Of a stretch of 64,000 nt of DNA, positions 44,507 through 56,462 are shown piece by piece. Position numbers and translations under genes: made by a program. This DNA comes from Oceanobacillus salinisoli (lineage in GTDB: Bacteria; Bacillota; Bacilli; Bacillales; Amphibacillaceae). The first letter of the stretch is position 1, and each line of letters opens with the position of its first letter. The notes under the pieces are model-generated. The model worked only from the letters and a program-made list of their open reading frames with translations. It did no database searches and was not told where the DNA came from. The stretch spans positions 310,001 to 374,000 of the forward strand of contig NZ_WOFB01000002.1 of NCBI RefSeq assembly GCF_009733865.1, in the 5' to 3' direction.

Positions 44507-45688
44507 ATGGATAAGTATTTTAAACGAGTATTTTTAATTGTAATGGATTCAGTCGGGATTGGGGAGTCTCCTGATGCTGAGGCTTATGGCGATAAAGGTG
44601 CGGATACATTAGGTCATATCGCAGCACATAGGAACGGATTACATATGCCAAATATGGGAGCACTTGGCTTAAGTAATATAAGGGAAATCCAAGGAATTCC
44701 ACCTGCTGAAAAAACGCTGGCCCACTATACGAAAATGCAAGAGGCTTCTGCTGGTAAAGATACGATGACTGGTCACTGGGAAATCATGGGTCTTCATATT
44801 GACACTCCATTCCGGACTTTCCCAGACGGGTTTCCGGATGAAGTTATTCACAAAATCGAAGAAAAGACAGGTAGAAAAGTAATTGGCAATAAACCTGCAT
44901 CTGGGACGGCGATTTTAGATGAACTTGGCGAAGAGCATATGAAATCGGGAAGCTTGATTGTTTATACCTCAGCGGATTCAGTCTTACAGATTGCTGCACA
45001 TGAAGAAGTCGTACCATTAGAGGAACTTTACGATATTTGTGAGTTTTGTCGTGAATTAATGAATGCTCCTGAGTACATGGTAGGCCGTGTGATTGCTCGT
45101 CCATTTGTTGGAAAACCTGATGCATTTGAACGGACACCTAATCGCCATGACTATGCGCTAAAACCCTTCGGCAGAACTGTGATGAACGAGCTGAAAGACG
45201 ATGGCTATGATGTACTTGCCATTGGGAAAATTTCCGATATCTATGATGGGGAAGGGGTAACTCAATCGCTGCGCACCATATCAAACATGGATGGAATGGA
45301 TAAATTGCTCGAAACGATGGATATGGATTTCAACGGATTAAGCTTTTTAAATTTAGTAGATTTTGATGCGAAATATGGACATCGCCGTGACCCGCAAGGC
45401 TATGGTGAAGCATTGGAAGAATATGATGCCAGATTGCCGGAAGTATTTGAAAAGCTTAGGGATGGCGATCTTTTAATTATCACGGCTGACCATGGAAATG
45501 ACCCAGTCCATCATGGTACAGATCATACGAGAGAGTATGTGCCATTACTTGCCCATCATAAAGGTATTGTGGAAGGTAAACAGATTCCATTACGGGAAAC
45601 ATTTGCAGATATTGGAGAAACAATTGCAGAAAACTTCCAAGTAAATAGCCCGAAACATGGGAAAAGCTTTTTACAAGAGATAAAGTAA
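44507..45688 (+). CDS. deoB: Phosphopentomutase
   Basis: 393 residues. It converts (deoxy)ribose 1-phosphate to the 5-phosphate. Alkaline-phosphatase-fold metal motifs are [22 protein letters not shown] (Thr nucleophile region) and [29 protein letters not shown] precedes the ATG. It links the phosphorylases to DeoC. Confidence 0.95.
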   Translation: MDKYFKRVFLIVMDSVGIGESPDAEAYGDKGADTLGHIAAHRNGLHMPNMGALGLSNIREIQGIPPAEKTLAHYTKMQEASAGKDTMTGHWEIMGLHIDTPFRTFPDGFPDEVIHKIEEKTGRKVIGNKPASGTAILDELGEEHMKSGSLIVYTSADSVLQIAAHEEVVPLEELYDICEFCRELMNAPEYMVGRVIARPFVGKPDAFERTPNRHDYALKPFGRTVMNELKDDGYDVLAIGKISDIYDGEGVTQSLRTISNMDGMDKLLETMDMDFNGLSFLNLVDFDAKYGHRRDPQGYGEALEEYDARLPEVFEKLRDGDLLIITADHGNDPVHHGTDHTREYVPLLAHHKGIVEGKQIPLRETFADIGETIAENFQVNSPKHGKSFLQEIK

Positions 45689-45774
45689 AAGACATTCCAA
45701 AGAGAGCATACCCGTAAAGATTGTGAATATTACAAGGTCACTTAAGACACTTGAAGAAAAAGTGAGGGATAATG

Positions 45775-46593
45775 ATGAAACGACAGCAAATAGAACAAGC
45801 AGCAGCCTTTATTAAAGAAAAGATAACCAATTCACCGAAGATCGGGCTTATTCTTGGGTCTGGATTAGGAGTATTGGCAGAGGAAATCGAACATTCTGTT
45901 AAGCTGAAATATGAACATATTCCAGGCTTCCCTGTTTCCACTGTAGAAGGGCATGCAGGGCAGCTTGTCATTGGCGAGATGCAAGGTGTGACTGTTCTTG
46001 CGATGCAAGGACGGTTTCATTATTATGAAGGGTATCGTTTAGAGGAAGTTACTTTTCCAGTACGTGTCATGAAAGAGTTGAATATAGAGGCCATTATGGT
46101 GACAAACGCTGCTGGCGGATTAAACCCATCCTTTGAAGCTGGCGATTTAATGGTGATTACCGATCACATTAATAATGCAGGTGCCAATCCATTAATCGGG
46201 CCCAATGATTCAGAGCTTGGTGTGCGTTTTCCGGACATGTCTGCTGCCTATGATCCAGAACTGCAGAATGTGGTCAGAAAAGCGGCACAACAATTGGGTA
46301 TTTCTTTACAAAATGGGGTCTATGTTTGGAATAGTGGCCCAAGCTATGAAACACCTGCAGAAGTTCGTATGCTGCAGAAATGGGGCGGAGATGCTGTTGG
46401 TATGTCCACGGTCCCAGAAGTAATTGTTGCACGTCACAGTGGGATGAAGGTTATTGGTATCTCCTGCATCACCAATATGGCAGCAGGAATACTGGATCAG
46501 CCGCTATCCCATGAAGAAGTGATGGAAACAGCAGAAAAAGTGAGAGAAGACTTTTTGAATCTTGTCAAAAAAGTTATCACCAGTATAGCATAG
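45775..46593 (+). CDS. punA: Purine-nucleoside phosphorylase (PupG/PunA type)
   Basis: 272 residues. Trimeric PNP acting on inosine and guanosine. LILGSGLGVLAEEIE, VEGHAGQLVIGE, GRFHYYEGY and VTNAAGGLNP are the signature stretches. Of two adjacent ATGs (45772, 45775), the second is better spaced from GAGGG. Middle gene of the operon. Confidence 0.93.
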   Translation: MKRQQIEQAAAFIKEKITNSPKIGLILGSGLGVLAEEIEHSVKLKYEHIPGFPVSTVEGHAGQLVIGEMQGVTVLAMQGRFHYYEGYRLEEVTFPVRVMKELNIEAIMVTNAAGGLNPSFEAGDLMVITDHINNAGANPLIGPNDSELGVRFPDMSAAYDPELQNVVRKAAQQLGISLQNGVYVWNSGPSYETPAEVRMLQKWGGDAVGMSTVPEVIVARHSGMKVIGISCITNMAAGILDQPLSHEEVMETAEKVREDFLNLVKKVITSIA

Positions 46594-46624
46594 TAAGTGG
46601 TGGTCTATAACCATGAAGGAGTGA

Positions 46625-47032
<408 letters not shown>

Positions 47033-47052
47033 TTCTTAATGAGGTGAATAGA

Positions 47053-47706
47053 ATGGCTGAAAAATTAGCGAAATACATTGATCATACGTTATTGAAACCT
47101 GAAGCAACAAAGGAGCAAATGGAAAAACTTTGTACAGAAGCAAAGGAATATGGCTTTTATTCTGTATGCGTGAATCCGACATGGGTAAAAGAGGCTGCCA
47201 AGCAGTTAGTAGATTCCGATGTAGAAGTATGTACGGTGATTGGTTTTCCATTAGGTGCAACGACTACTGAAGTAAAAGCATTTGAAACGAAGGATGCTAT
47301 GGAAAATGGAGCAACTGAAGTGGATATGGTTATTAATGTTGGGCAGTTAAAGGCAGGAGCATACGAAGCAGTAGAAGAAGATATCCGTGCCGTTGTAGAG
47401 GCAGCAAATGACAAGGCACTTGTAAAAGTCATTATCGAAACATCTTTGCTCACAGAGGAAGAAAAAGTAAAAGCATGTAAACTTGCTGTGAAAGCAGGAA
47501 CGGACTATGTGAAAACATCTACTGGGTTCTCTACTGGAGGTGCTGCCGCTAGTGATATTCGCCTGATGCGAGAAACGGTTGGACCGAATATTGGTGTGAA
47601 AGCATCTGGTGGGGTTCGTGACAGGGAAACTGCTCTAGCAATGATTGAAGCAGGTGCCTCACGTATTGGTGCAAGCTCCAGTGTTGCAATTGTGAAAGAG
47701 GATTAA
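47053..47706 (+). CDS. deoC: Deoxyribose-phosphate aldolase
   Basis: 217 residues. It cleaves 2-deoxyribose 5-phosphate to glyceraldehyde 3-phosphate and acetaldehyde. [26 protein letters not shown] with its Lys, and [14 protein letters not shown] with the Schiff-base Lys are seen. GAGGTG precedes the ATG at 47053. The released acetaldehyde could be used by the dehydrogenase at 303, in principle. Confidence 0.95.
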   Translation: MAEKLAKYIDHTLLKPEATKEQMEKLCTEAKEYGFYSVCVNPTWVKEAAKQLVDSDVEVCTVIGFPLGATTTEVKAFETKDAMENGATEVDMVINVGQLKAGAYEAVEEDIRAVVEAANDKALVKVIIETSLLTEEEKVKACKLAVKAGTDYVKTSTGFSTGGAAASDIRLMRETVGPNIGVKASGGVRDRETALAMIEAGASRIGASSSVAIVKED

Positions 47707-47707
47707 T

Positions 47708-47860
47708 TTTATCACGTAATTAACTGGCTGTAAGACCTTTAACGAGAAGAATTCAAGATACTTCAAGAATGATCAGTGCAGGTCAAGCAGCCAGTAAACT
47801 TCTGATCATTCATTTAATCAGTAGGGTAAGAAAAAAACCTACCGATTGAAAATTCCCGTT
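47708..47860 (+). repeat. ACTGGCT-stem element, copy B
   Basis: ACTGGCTG (47723-47730) pairs with CAGCCAGT (47788-47795). AATGATCAG (47768-47776) also pairs perfectly with CTGATCATT (47801-47809), a crossing arrangement that could form a pseudoknot. A third hairpin, GTAGGG/CCTAC, follows. It starts right after the deoC stop. Confidence 0.7.
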
Positions 47861-48050
47861 ATATATGATTGCTGCTCTACTTTTGATTAACTTATTATTA
47901 CAGGTCGTATAGTTCCAAATAAGAGTGGGAGATTTTTCACACACTATATGAAAAACCTTCCTAGTTTAAGCGGAATAACCAAATTCTTACCAGCTCTCCA
48001 TAATCTTGAGAGCGGCGTGTTGGTTATGAAAAGAGAGAGGACGGTGGGAT

Positions 48051-48770
48051 ATGAATTTTAACTACCAAACACCGCGCTATTTGATAGTCATTGAACAAAT
48101 TAAAGAGAAAATCTATACTGGAGAATTACAGCCTGGAGAACGCCTGCCATCGGAAACGGCATTTTCCAAGGAACTGGGAGTGTCAAGAAATACATTAAGA
48201 GAGGCATTGCGAATTCTGGAAGAGGAAAATATCATTATTCGAAAACACGGTATAGGTACCTTCGTCAATAAAAAACCGGTATTTACTGGGGGTATTGAGG
48301 AATTATTCAGTATTACGGAATTAATTGAAAGGGAAGGCAAGACACCCGGTACGGAAATTCACTTTACTGGTAATGTTGAACCACATAGTGATGACATTCA
48401 AGAGCTGGAATTGGATGAGAATGAACAAGTATTTCTCGTAAAGCGTGTACGAACTGCGGATGAGGTTCCGTTGGTGTATTGTATTGACAAAATTCCGGCT
48501 AATGTATTGGCTCAAGGATATAAACTAAATCAAGAATCGATTCTTGATTCCTTGAAAGAGGTTGGAATTTCTATCAGTTATGCTGACGCTCAAATTAAAA
48601 CGATTAGCTACCATAATGAAATATCGGAAATAATGGGCTGTGATAAAGAAACACCATTATTAATCCTTCGTCAGATTCATTATGATCAAACCAATCGGCC
48701 TGTGTTATATTCGATAAATTATTTCCGGTCTAATCAGATTTCCTTCCATGTATTACGTAAACGTGTATAA
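48051..48770 (+). CDS. GntR/HutC-family regulator with UTRA domain
   Basis: 239 residues. Winged helix: YLIVIEQIKEKIYTGELQPG, LPSETAFSKELGVSRNTLRE and ALRILEEENIIIRKHGIGT. UTRA domain: ENEQVFLVKRVRTADEVPLV and RQIHYDQTNRPVLYSINYF. It follows the nucleoside operon after element B and probably represses it through TTGGACGTCCAA; DeoR-type regulators do this in B. subtilis, so the family differs. No strong terminator was found after it; 48771-49023 looks featureless. Confidence 0.85.
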   Translation: MNFNYQTPRYLIVIEQIKEKIYTGELQPGERLPSETAFSKELGVSRNTLREALRILEEENIIIRKHGIGTFVNKKPVFTGGIEELFSITELIEREGKTPGTEIHFTGNVEPHSDDIQELELDENEQVFLVKRVRTADEVPLVYCIDKIPANVLAQGYKLNQESILDSLKEVGISISYADAQIKTISYHNEISEIMGCDKETPLLILRQIHYDQTNRPVLYSINYFRSNQISFHVLRKRV

Positions 48771-49023
48771 TGGAGCTTCCGGCAAAATAAAGTGAATCTT
48801 CCATCATTTGTTATAGTCAAACTCCACTTTATAGCAGGATTTCAAATGCTAGAGGTGTGAGTTCAGCATATGATCCACAATCTTACTGCCGGAAAAAGCT
48901 CATGTCATAAACAAATGGTACATATGGAAAAATATCATTGCTTTGCTGGACCCCAATAGTAAATACAAGGGAGAAATTTATCTTAAGTATGGTATTTTGG
49001 ACATCCTCTATAAGAATAAGAAG

Positions 49024-49932
49024 CTATGTAATATTTACACTACTATTTAAAAACTTCTCAGAAAAACTAATAAAATAGTTAATAGATTCTTTTGGAAAAC
49101 GTTTCGGCAAGCTGGCAATCCAAAATGGGCGAAGGATAGATATACCACTCACATATATTTGCGATAAAAGCCTTGCTTTAAGTTCCTGTTCCACTGCAAA
49201 ACGGGAAATAAAGCCAAACCCGAGACCTGATTGGACTGCACTTTTAATTGCCTGTGTTGTACTAAGCTCCAATGTGTTTGGGTGATGGGCAAGATCTATT
49301 TTTTCTGCTAAATGATTTTCTATTATTTTCCGGGTAGCAGAAGTTTCTTCACGTCGGATGAACCGCTCTTCCAATAAATTTCTGGAAACAATATTTTTTT
49401 TCTTTACCCAAGGATGGTCTGGGGCAACTACTAAAATAATTTCATCCTCTGTGACGATTTTTTTACTCAAATTGGAGTGTTGAATATCTCCTTCAATAAA
49501 GCACAAATCAATTTTTCTCTGCTCTAATTCTTCTAAGATAGTAGGAGTACTGTTTATCGATAATTGAATATGAATACTTGGATATATTTGCTGGAATTTG
49601 CTGATGATTTCTGGTAAGAGATATTCTCCAGGTGTATAGGATGATCCGATTTTTAAAGCATGAGACGCTTCGGCCTTTAAACTTTGGAGTGAATCCATAG
49701 ACTCTTCATAGGAATTTATAATTTCTTTAGCAAAATGGTAAAGTCTTTCCCCCGCAGGAGTGAGTATAGGTGGGGTGTGATTACGTTCAAAAAGCATCAT
49801 CGAATAATGGTTTTCTAATAGTTTAATCTTTTTTGTAACAGCAGGCTGGGTGAGAAATGCCCGTTTTGCAGCACCACTAAAACTGGATTCTTCTACTACA
49901 TAACAGAATATTTTTAGATTCTCAATTTCCAT
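49024..49932 (-). CDS. LysR-family regulator (CysL/YwfK-like)
   Basis: 302 residues from the ATG at 49932, selected by AGGAGGG; the longer frame to 50106 overlaps the upstream exporter gene and is not credible. HTH: LKIFCYVVEESSFSGAAKR and AFLTQPAVTKKIKLLENHY. The effector domain starts LKIGSSYTPGEYLLPEIISK. It lies 23 bp behind a TSUP exporter gene, suggesting control of sulfite or organosulfur traffic, but this is inference from context. Confidence 0.85.
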   Translation of the reverse strand: MEIENLKIFCYVVEESSFSGAAKRAFLTQPAVTKKIKLLENHYSMMLFERNHTPPILTPAGERLYHFAKEIINSYEESMDSLQSLKAEASHALKIGSSYTPGEYLLPEIISKFQQIYPSIHIQLSINSTPTILEELEQRKIDLCFIEGDIQHSNLSKKIVTEDEIILVVAPDHPWVKKKNIVSRNLLEERFIRREETSATRKIIENHLAEKIDLAHHPNTLELSTTQAIKSAVQSGLGFGFISRFAVEQELKARLLSQIYVSGISILRPFWIASLPKRFPKESINYFISFSEKFLNSSVNIT

Positions 49933-49955
49933 ACTTTCCCTCCTGACTGGAAATT

Positions 49956-50759
49956 TTAACCTTGAAAGAACATACCAACTCCCATAATTACTACGACAGC
50001 AGCTAAAAGACGGCCTATCGTTAATCCATTTAATTTCTTTGAAATCATTGCACCTAATTGAGCACCTATTATGATCCCAGGGGTACTGCACGCAATTACA
50101 AACCAATCAATAGAGTGATCAGCAATTGACGGAAGAAGTCCAGCCAGTGAGTAAAGTGCAAGTGAGAAAATAGAAGTGGCTGTAGCTTCTTTCATAGGTA
50201 AATAGAAGAAATACACAAGTAATGGAACCAGAAGCCATCCTCCACCAATTCCAAAAAAAGAAGAAATGATTCCGAGCAGGAAGCCAATGAATATTAATTT
50301 CCATGTTTTTATGGATGGACTGTTTACATGTGCTGCTTCAGTTTTTTCCTCTAATGCAGCACTTATTTCAGGATTTGTAATATTCAATGAAGCCTTATCA
50401 TTTGAATGATTCTTCCAAATCAAGAATATACCAAGTCCTATAAGAAGACAAGCAAATAAATTATAATAAATCGACACAGGACTATACTTGACAAGTATTC
50501 TACCAATAAATGTGGCAGGAACAGCACAAATAGAAATTAGAATGCCTATGCGAATGAATACCCGATGCTGTTTTAATAAGGTTGGCAGGCCAGAAATGGC
50601 ATTAATAAATACAATAGCTAATCCAGTAGCTGCCGCCTCGGCCGGTGAGATCTCATAAAAAATCAGTAGAATTGGAACAAAGAGAAACCCACCTCCTGCT
50701 CCAATAATCGCCCCATAAACACTGGCAAGAAATCCGAGAAATAGTAATAATAAAATCAA
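49956..50759 (-). CDS. TauE/SafE (TSUP) family membrane transporter
   Basis: 267 residues, eight or so hydrophobic segments in two repeats. The first begins GFLASVYGAIIGAGGGFLFV, the second GFLLGIISSFFGIGGGWLLV; the two glycine-rich motifs are the TSUP hallmark. Family members export sulfite, sulfoacetate or related anions. GGAGG precedes the ATG. It is first in an operon with the LysR gene. Confidence 0.88.
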   Translation of the reverse strand: MILLLLFLGFLASVYGAIIGAGGGFLFVPILLIFYEISPAEAAATGLAIVFINAISGLPTLLKQHRVFIRIGILISICAVPATFIGRILVKYSPVSIYYNLFACLLIGLGIFLIWKNHSNDKASLNITNPEISAALEEKTEAAHVNSPSIKTWKLIFIGFLLGIISSFFGIGGGWLLVPLLVYFFYLPMKEATATSIFSLALYSLAGLLPSIADHSIDWFVIACSTPGIIIGAQLGAMISKKLNGLTIGRLLAAVVVIMGVGMFFQG

Positions 50760-50928
50760 TTATATTTCCTCCCTATAATTCCTCTTTCCACCATTATTAT
50801 CATAGAAGTGGTTTTGAAATGTGGAATTACCCGAAAAGGAATAAGCCATTCCCGTTTGTTATACTGAAATGGTGGGTTGCCGGCCATGGGGAGTGAAGGA
50901 GAAGGAAAGTGTTGTCTAACATAATCCC

Positions 50929-51840
50929 TCACTTTTTAAATTCATGCAATCGTTCATAAGTTTCGATTAGAAATTTATAAAACAGTTCTTCCGTTGGCAG
51001 CAGTTTCCGCTGAGTAGGATAGATGACGCCAACTGTTCGTGTCAAGCTGGTATCAGATAATGGGATAACTACTGTAGATATTGGTGTGTTATCTACTAAC
51101 GTCATTTCAGGCATCAATGCAACTCCTAAGCCAGCGGAAACTAATCCTTTTAATGCATCAATATCTTTTCCCTCGAAGGCAACTTTTGGTGTGAAACCTG
51201 CTTTATGGCAAGCCTGAACAACTTGCTCACGAAATACATATTCTTCAGGCAGCACAACGAATTGGTCACTCTTCAGCTCTTGCAGCATAATGGATTCCCG
51301 TTTTGCCAACGGATGGTGAATGGGCAGTAGTGCAACGATGTTTTCTGTAAATAATGTTGTTCCTGCAATTTTTTTTGCCATTTCTTTAGTTGGCATAGGG
51401 GCAATCATAGCTAAATTGAACTCCCCCTTTATAACTCCGTCAATTAAATCATGGTAAAGCCCATTGCTCATTTGGAATTTCGCTTCTGGATACTGTGTAC
51501 GAAAAGCGTAGATGATGGAAGGCAGGGTGTGGGCAGCCATACTAATTGGAAATGCTATTCTTACGGTACCTTTTTCTGGATTTAAATGTTCTTTTACCTC
51601 TCTTTTTGCTTCTTCCAGCAAGTTAGCTACCTGTTTCATCCGTTCATAAAAGATTTTTCCGATAGGAGTTAATTTCACACGCCTTCCTTCACGTATAAAA
51701 AGCTCTACACCTAATTCATTTTCTAAATTGAAAATCTGTCTACTTACAGATGATTGGGCAACATGTAGTGCATCTGCAGCTTCTGTTACATGCTCTCTTT
51801 TTGCAACTTCCATAAAATACTGAATTTGCCTCGTCTCCAT
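50929..51840 (-). CDS. gltC: LysR-family regulator GltC
   Basis: 303 residues, aligning well with B. subtilis GltC from memory: IQYFMEVAKREHVTEAADAL and HVAQSSVSRQIFNLENELGV, then EGRRVKLTPIGK and DALKGLVSAGLGVALMPE. It is divergent from gdhA here, not from gltAB as in B. subtilis, so it probably activates or controls glutamate dehydrogenase. The intergenic region holds the gdhA promoter and element C. Confidence 0.8.
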   Translation of the reverse strand: METRQIQYFMEVAKREHVTEAADALHVAQSSVSRQIFNLENELGVELFIREGRRVKLTPIGKIFYERMKQVANLLEEAKREVKEHLNPEKGTVRIAFPISMAAHTLPSIIYAFRTQYPEAKFQMSNGLYHDLIDGVIKGEFNLAMIAPMPTKEMAKKIAGTTLFTENIVALLPIHHPLAKRESIMLQELKSDQFVVLPEEYVFREQVVQACHKAGFTPKVAFEGKDIDALKGLVSAGLGVALMPEMTLVDNTPISTVVIPLSDTSLTRTVGVIYPTQRKLLPTEELFYKFLIETYERLHEFKK

Positions 51841-51893
51841 TTTAACACCCCTAATTCATGCTTTTTTTGCATTGATTTCATCGATTATTCATA

Positions 51894-51921
51894 TTGAAAC
51901 TATTATTTACTAAATTATAAA
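51894..51921 (+). promoter_or_regulatory. Candidate gdhA promoter
   Basis: TTGAAA (51894), 16-bp spacer, TATAAA (51916-51921). The leader would be about 150 nt and contain element C. Confidence 0.5.
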
Positions 51922-51969
51922 ATGAAACTATGACAATAAAAAGTAAAATGATAAATTGTTCTATGGGAA

Positions 51970-52031
51970 TAACTGGCTAAAAAAATTTCATTATAAGAAT
52001 GAAAAGTGAGGATTAACAGCCAGTAATCATC
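51970..52031 (+). repeat. ACTGGCT-stem element, copy C (short), in the gdhA leader
   Basis: AACTGGCT and AGCCAGTAA form the same stem as copies A and B around a shorter loop (39 bases against about 58); AAGAATGAAAAGTGAGG resembles their AAGAATGATCAGTGCAGG. GATTA/TAATC offers a competing pairing. Confidence 0.5.
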
Positions 52032-52064
52032 TGTTTAATTGTAGATTTACTTTAAATATATTAG

Positions 52065-53459
<1,395 letters not shown>

Positions 53460-53650
53460 TAACTGTTTGTTGTTCGGAAAGTGCCTGTAAAAGGGACATT
53501 TGAAAATGATAAATAAAATAATTTAAGCACAAGAAGGAAAACAGTTTCCACATGGTCAATACGCAGATAAATATTAGAAGTAGAAGGCCTTTGTTTGCCA
53601 TCGCAATTCCATGAGGTATATGAAACAAGTTTATATATAGATTATCATGA

Positions 53651-53687
53651 AACCTTGGTTGGTAAATGCCAATCAAGGTTTTTTTAC
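53651..53687 (+). terminator. Rho-independent terminator
   Basis: AAACCTTGGTTGG pairs with CCAATCAAGGTTT (one mismatch), then T run. It lies 190 bp after gdhA; 53460-53871 holds nothing else clear. Confidence 0.8.
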
Positions 53688-53871
53688 GTGCTCTCAAAGG
53701 GAAAATATAGGAAAGAATGACTCTGCATAAACGAAGGCAAACTATATATGAGTTTATTTGTGTTTTATCGTTTTAAGGGTTTTGTAATTAGATAAAATAT
53801 CTTAAATTGGAATTTCAATAGGAAATCATTAAGTAGAATGGATGTTACATTCTCTTAGGAGGACTTTTTTC

Positions 53872-54612
53872 ATGTGGTATGCAATTATGTGGGGAACAAT
53901 TGCAGCTTCGGCAACTATGATTGGTGCTTTATTGGTTTTAAAGTTCTCCATTTCAAGGCGTGTTATCGCATTTATTATGGCTTTAGGAACGGGAGCATTA
54001 ATCGGGGCAACGACCTTTGAACTGCTGGAAGATGCTGTAGAGATGACCGGCTTTACCGAATTTGCAATCGGCTTTCTTGGTGGATCCCTTATTTTTACCA
54101 TTTTGGATATCATTGTTTCTCGTCGGGGAGGAGAACAAAGAAAACATGCAAAACGTGGTGATGAGGCATCATTAGAACAAGCTAAAGGGGCAGGATTGGG
54201 TATTTTTATTGGGACGGTGATGGATACATTGCCGGAATCAGCTATGATTGGAATGAGTTTGAATGGTGGAGGAACGGTAAGTTTTGCCTTAGTTATTTCT
54301 ATATTCATTAGTAATTTGCCTGAAGGAATTTCAAGTACAGCGGGCTTGCAGCAAAGTGGTTTTTCAAAGAAAAAGATTTTAATTTTATGGGCTTTTGTAG
54401 TATTTTTTTCTGCCTTAAGTTCCTGGGGAGGAGCTTTGTTGGAATCCGCATCAAATAGTATAAAAGCGTTAATGAGTGCTTTTGCAGCTGGGGCAATTAT
54501 TTCTATGGTAGCCTCGACGATGATGCCAGAGGCCTTTAAAGAAGGTGGGCCAATTGTGGGATTTATTACGGCAATTGGTTTATTCCTTTCTTTATGGCTG
54601 CACCATTTATAG
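53872..54612 (+). CDS. ZIP-family metal transporter
   Basis: 246 residues, about eight segments. TM4/TM5-like metal sites: GTVMDTLPESAMIGMSL and SNLPEGISSTAGL have P-E pairs in place of the His-rich motifs of ZupT. The intervening loop is basic (RKHAKRGDE). AGGAGG at 53857-53862 selects the ATG at 53872. Zn2+, Fe2+ or another divalent metal may be the substrate. Confidence 0.8.
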   Translation: MWYAIMWGTIAASATMIGALLVLKFSISRRVIAFIMALGTGALIGATTFELLEDAVEMTGFTEFAIGFLGGSLIFTILDIIVSRRGGEQRKHAKRGDEASLEQAKGAGLGIFIGTVMDTLPESAMIGMSLNGGGTVSFALVISIFISNLPEGISSTAGLQQSGFSKKKILILWAFVVFFSALSSWGGALLESASNSIKALMSAFAAGAIISMVASTMMPEAFKEGGPIVGFITAIGLFLSLWLHHL

Positions 54613-54673
54613 AGAAATTTTATTATGGACGGACGAGTGTAATCCTATCAGGAGGATTCCCTCCTTTTTACAA

Positions 54674-55028
54674 GATAAGAAAGTATAAATTTTTTGCTTC
54701 GATGTCTAGCTCCAGCGCCCAGCGACTAGCGAGACTTCCCTCACCTCCGTACGATAAAGAAGACTTGCCGATTGGTGAAACCAGAGGCTTAGTCGCACTT
54801 ATACCCTTGCGGTGAAAGTCAACATCGACTTAGTTTTTTTAGGAAGGCCGACTAAAAGCGGGCTTTGCGCCCAACGTCGGCATACCCCTATGAAGGGGCA
54901 TGTTTCCTTTATCTCCTGCGGGGGACTGTTCGGTTAAACCCGCCGCTTTATATGGCAACACCGAACCACCTGGCATGGCCAGGCGCAGTCCGTACGTCGC
55001 TAAACGGGCGCTTGCGCTTTTCTTATAT
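54674..55028 (+). repeat. Modular repeat family R, copy 5
   Basis: Core with both extra modules (GAAGACTTGCCGATTGG; GGAAGGCCGACTAAAAGCGG to TATGAAGGGGCA), the hairpin CCTGGCATGGCCAGG and end CGTACGTCGCTAAACGGGCG. It starts about 60 bp after the ZIP gene. Confidence 0.9.
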
Positions 55029-55157
55029 GTTAGAGTAAAGGTCCGAAGTATTAAAAAACGTACACATTCAATAAAAAGTAAAGGCGGTTTCTACTGGTTG
55101 CTCCAATGATCTTTGTCCAAATAATTCTCCAGTTCGTTTAAATATATAACCAAATAG

Positions 55158-55586
55158 TTATAATCCCCAGTCCCATTTTAAAATATCTTTGAGCATTACC
55201 AAATTATCTTCCCCAATTTTATTGCCGATTTTCTTCTCTAGGTTTGCTTTCAATGCTTCGTTTTTTTCGTAGCATTCCTCCCCTAATTTAGTTAATCGCA
55301 GGTATTTATCTTTCTTGTTATATTCGACATTGTTAATTTCCAGCAAATTTTTTGAATCCAGCTGTTTAATTAATTTATGAGTTGCTTGCCTGGAGATATT
55401 TATATTTTTGGTGACGTATGAAATAGTTGGCTGCTTTTTATAAATTCTTGCCATAATAAACCATTCAGAATTTGAAATATAAATATCACTGTTGTCATTC
55501 CATAATTTCTCTGTTAGTTTTCGAAGCTGAAGATGACGCTCACTTAATGTATCAATTAAATCCAAGTTTTGTAATTCAGAATTCAA
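55158..55586 (-). CDS. MarR-family regulator
   Basis: 142 residues from a TTG at 55586 with AGGGGG 7 bases before it. Winged HTH: PTISYVTKNINISRQATHKL and IKQLDSKNLLEINNVEYNKK, then LRLTKLGEECYEK. Divergent from the CarD gene, with the palindrome TTGTCAACCAGGTTGACAA between them, so auto-repression and repression of carD are likely. The ligand is unknown. Confidence 0.85.
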   Translation of the reverse strand: MNSELQNLDLIDTLSERHLQLRKLTEKLWNDNSDIYISNSEWFIMARIYKKQPTISYVTKNINISRQATHKLIKQLDSKNLLEINNVEYNKKDKYLRLTKLGEECYEKNEALKANLEKKIGNKIGEDNLVMLKDILKWDWGL

Positions 55587-55640
55587 GCTATTTCCCCCTA
55601 TCTCGTTTATCGAAATTAAGTGTACATAAGCTTCTCGTTA

Positions 55641-55704
55641 TTGTCAACCAGGTTGACAATTTAATGAGTTTGTATTAAACTACTATTGTAAACTTGGTTG
55701 ACAA
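55641..55704 (+). promoter_or_regulatory. Tandem MarR-type operators over the carD promoter
   Basis: Perfect palindrome TTGTCAACCAGGTTGACAA (55641-55659) and a second, imperfect one, TTGTAAACTTGGTTGACAA (55686-55704), 45 bp apart. The first contains the -35 TTGACA (55653-55658); TAAACT (55676-55681) is the -10 after 17 bp, so the second covers the start site. Confidence 0.75.
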
Positions 55705-55725
55705 TTGAAGGTTAGGAGATGTGCA

Positions 55726-56226
55726 ATGTTCGATATTGGAGATTTAATCGTTTATTCTGTACATGGGGTATGTAAAATTGATGATATATGTGAAAAAACA
55801 TATGGGGATGTCACACGTACATACTATGTTTTGCATCCGCTTGAAGAAAAACAATTAACAATAAATGCGCCAGTAGATAATGATAAAGTAGTTATATTAA
55901 AAATGATGGATAGAGAAGAAGCTGAAGAAATTTTACAATCTTTCAAACTGCATGGTATTAGCTGGATAGAGAATGTTAAATTGCGAACGAAACAATACAA
56001 CAGTATCGTAAATACTGGAAATCGAAAAGAGATTTCTAAAATAGCTAATACGTTAATGCGAAAAGATCAAGAGGCTAAACAGTCTAAAAAGAGACTGTAT
56101 GATCAGGATCGCCGACTTCTATCTACCATTCAGGAAATATTGTTTAAAGAATTGGCCATGTCTTTAGAAACGACGTATGAAGATATCTATGAAAAGGTAA
56201 ACAACATGATTATACAAAGCAATTAA
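55726..56226 (+). CDS. CarD/CdnL-family RNA polymerase-binding regulator
   Basis: 166 residues. The N-terminal RID domain FDIGDLIVYSVHGVCKIDDI then TYYVLHPLEEKQLTINAPVD binds the RNAP beta subunit in this family; the C-terminal helical part (ANTLMRKDQEAKQSKKRLYD) contacts upstream promoter DNA. TTAGGAGATG selects the ATG at 55726. Control by the MarR operators is odd for a family that is usually constitutive. Confidence 0.85.
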   Translation: MFDIGDLIVYSVHGVCKIDDICEKTYGDVTRTYYVLHPLEEKQLTINAPVDNDKVVILKMMDREEAEEILQSFKLHGISWIENVKLRTKQYNSIVNTGNRKEISKIANTLMRKDQEAKQSKKRLYDQDRRLLSTIQEILFKELAMSLETTYEDIYEKVNNMIIQSN

Positions 56227-56284
56227 ATGCTTTCATTGATTAAGAAATGGTTTCGACGTAGCTAAAATATTAACGTCCCTATCA

Positions 56285-56405
56285 TAAAAGTCGAACACAC
56301 ATGTCTCGTCATGTTGCAGATTTTTCAGTGAAGTAGCATTCTTTAAAGAGCTACAAGATGACGGTTCAAGTAGAAAAGTAACTTAAGGTTACTTCACTAA
56401 TAGAA
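56285..56405 (+). repeat. Degenerate repeat shared with 35334-35440
   Basis: TTCAGTGAAGTAGCATTCTT here and TTCAGTAAAGTTGCGTTCTT at 35349 are followed by similar hairpins, AAGATGA and AAAGTAGAAAA-like text. The Spx-like gene starts 58 bp later. The call is weak. Confidence 0.35.
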
Positions 56406-56462
56406 GAGTGAGTGCGAGCTTATCTAAAAGAAACAATACTAACTAAGGTAGGGAGCGATGGA

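Noticed and set aside
49933-50106. N-terminal extension of the LysR gene
   Set aside because: It overlaps the TSUP gene in another frame and the ribosome site supports the ATG at 49932.
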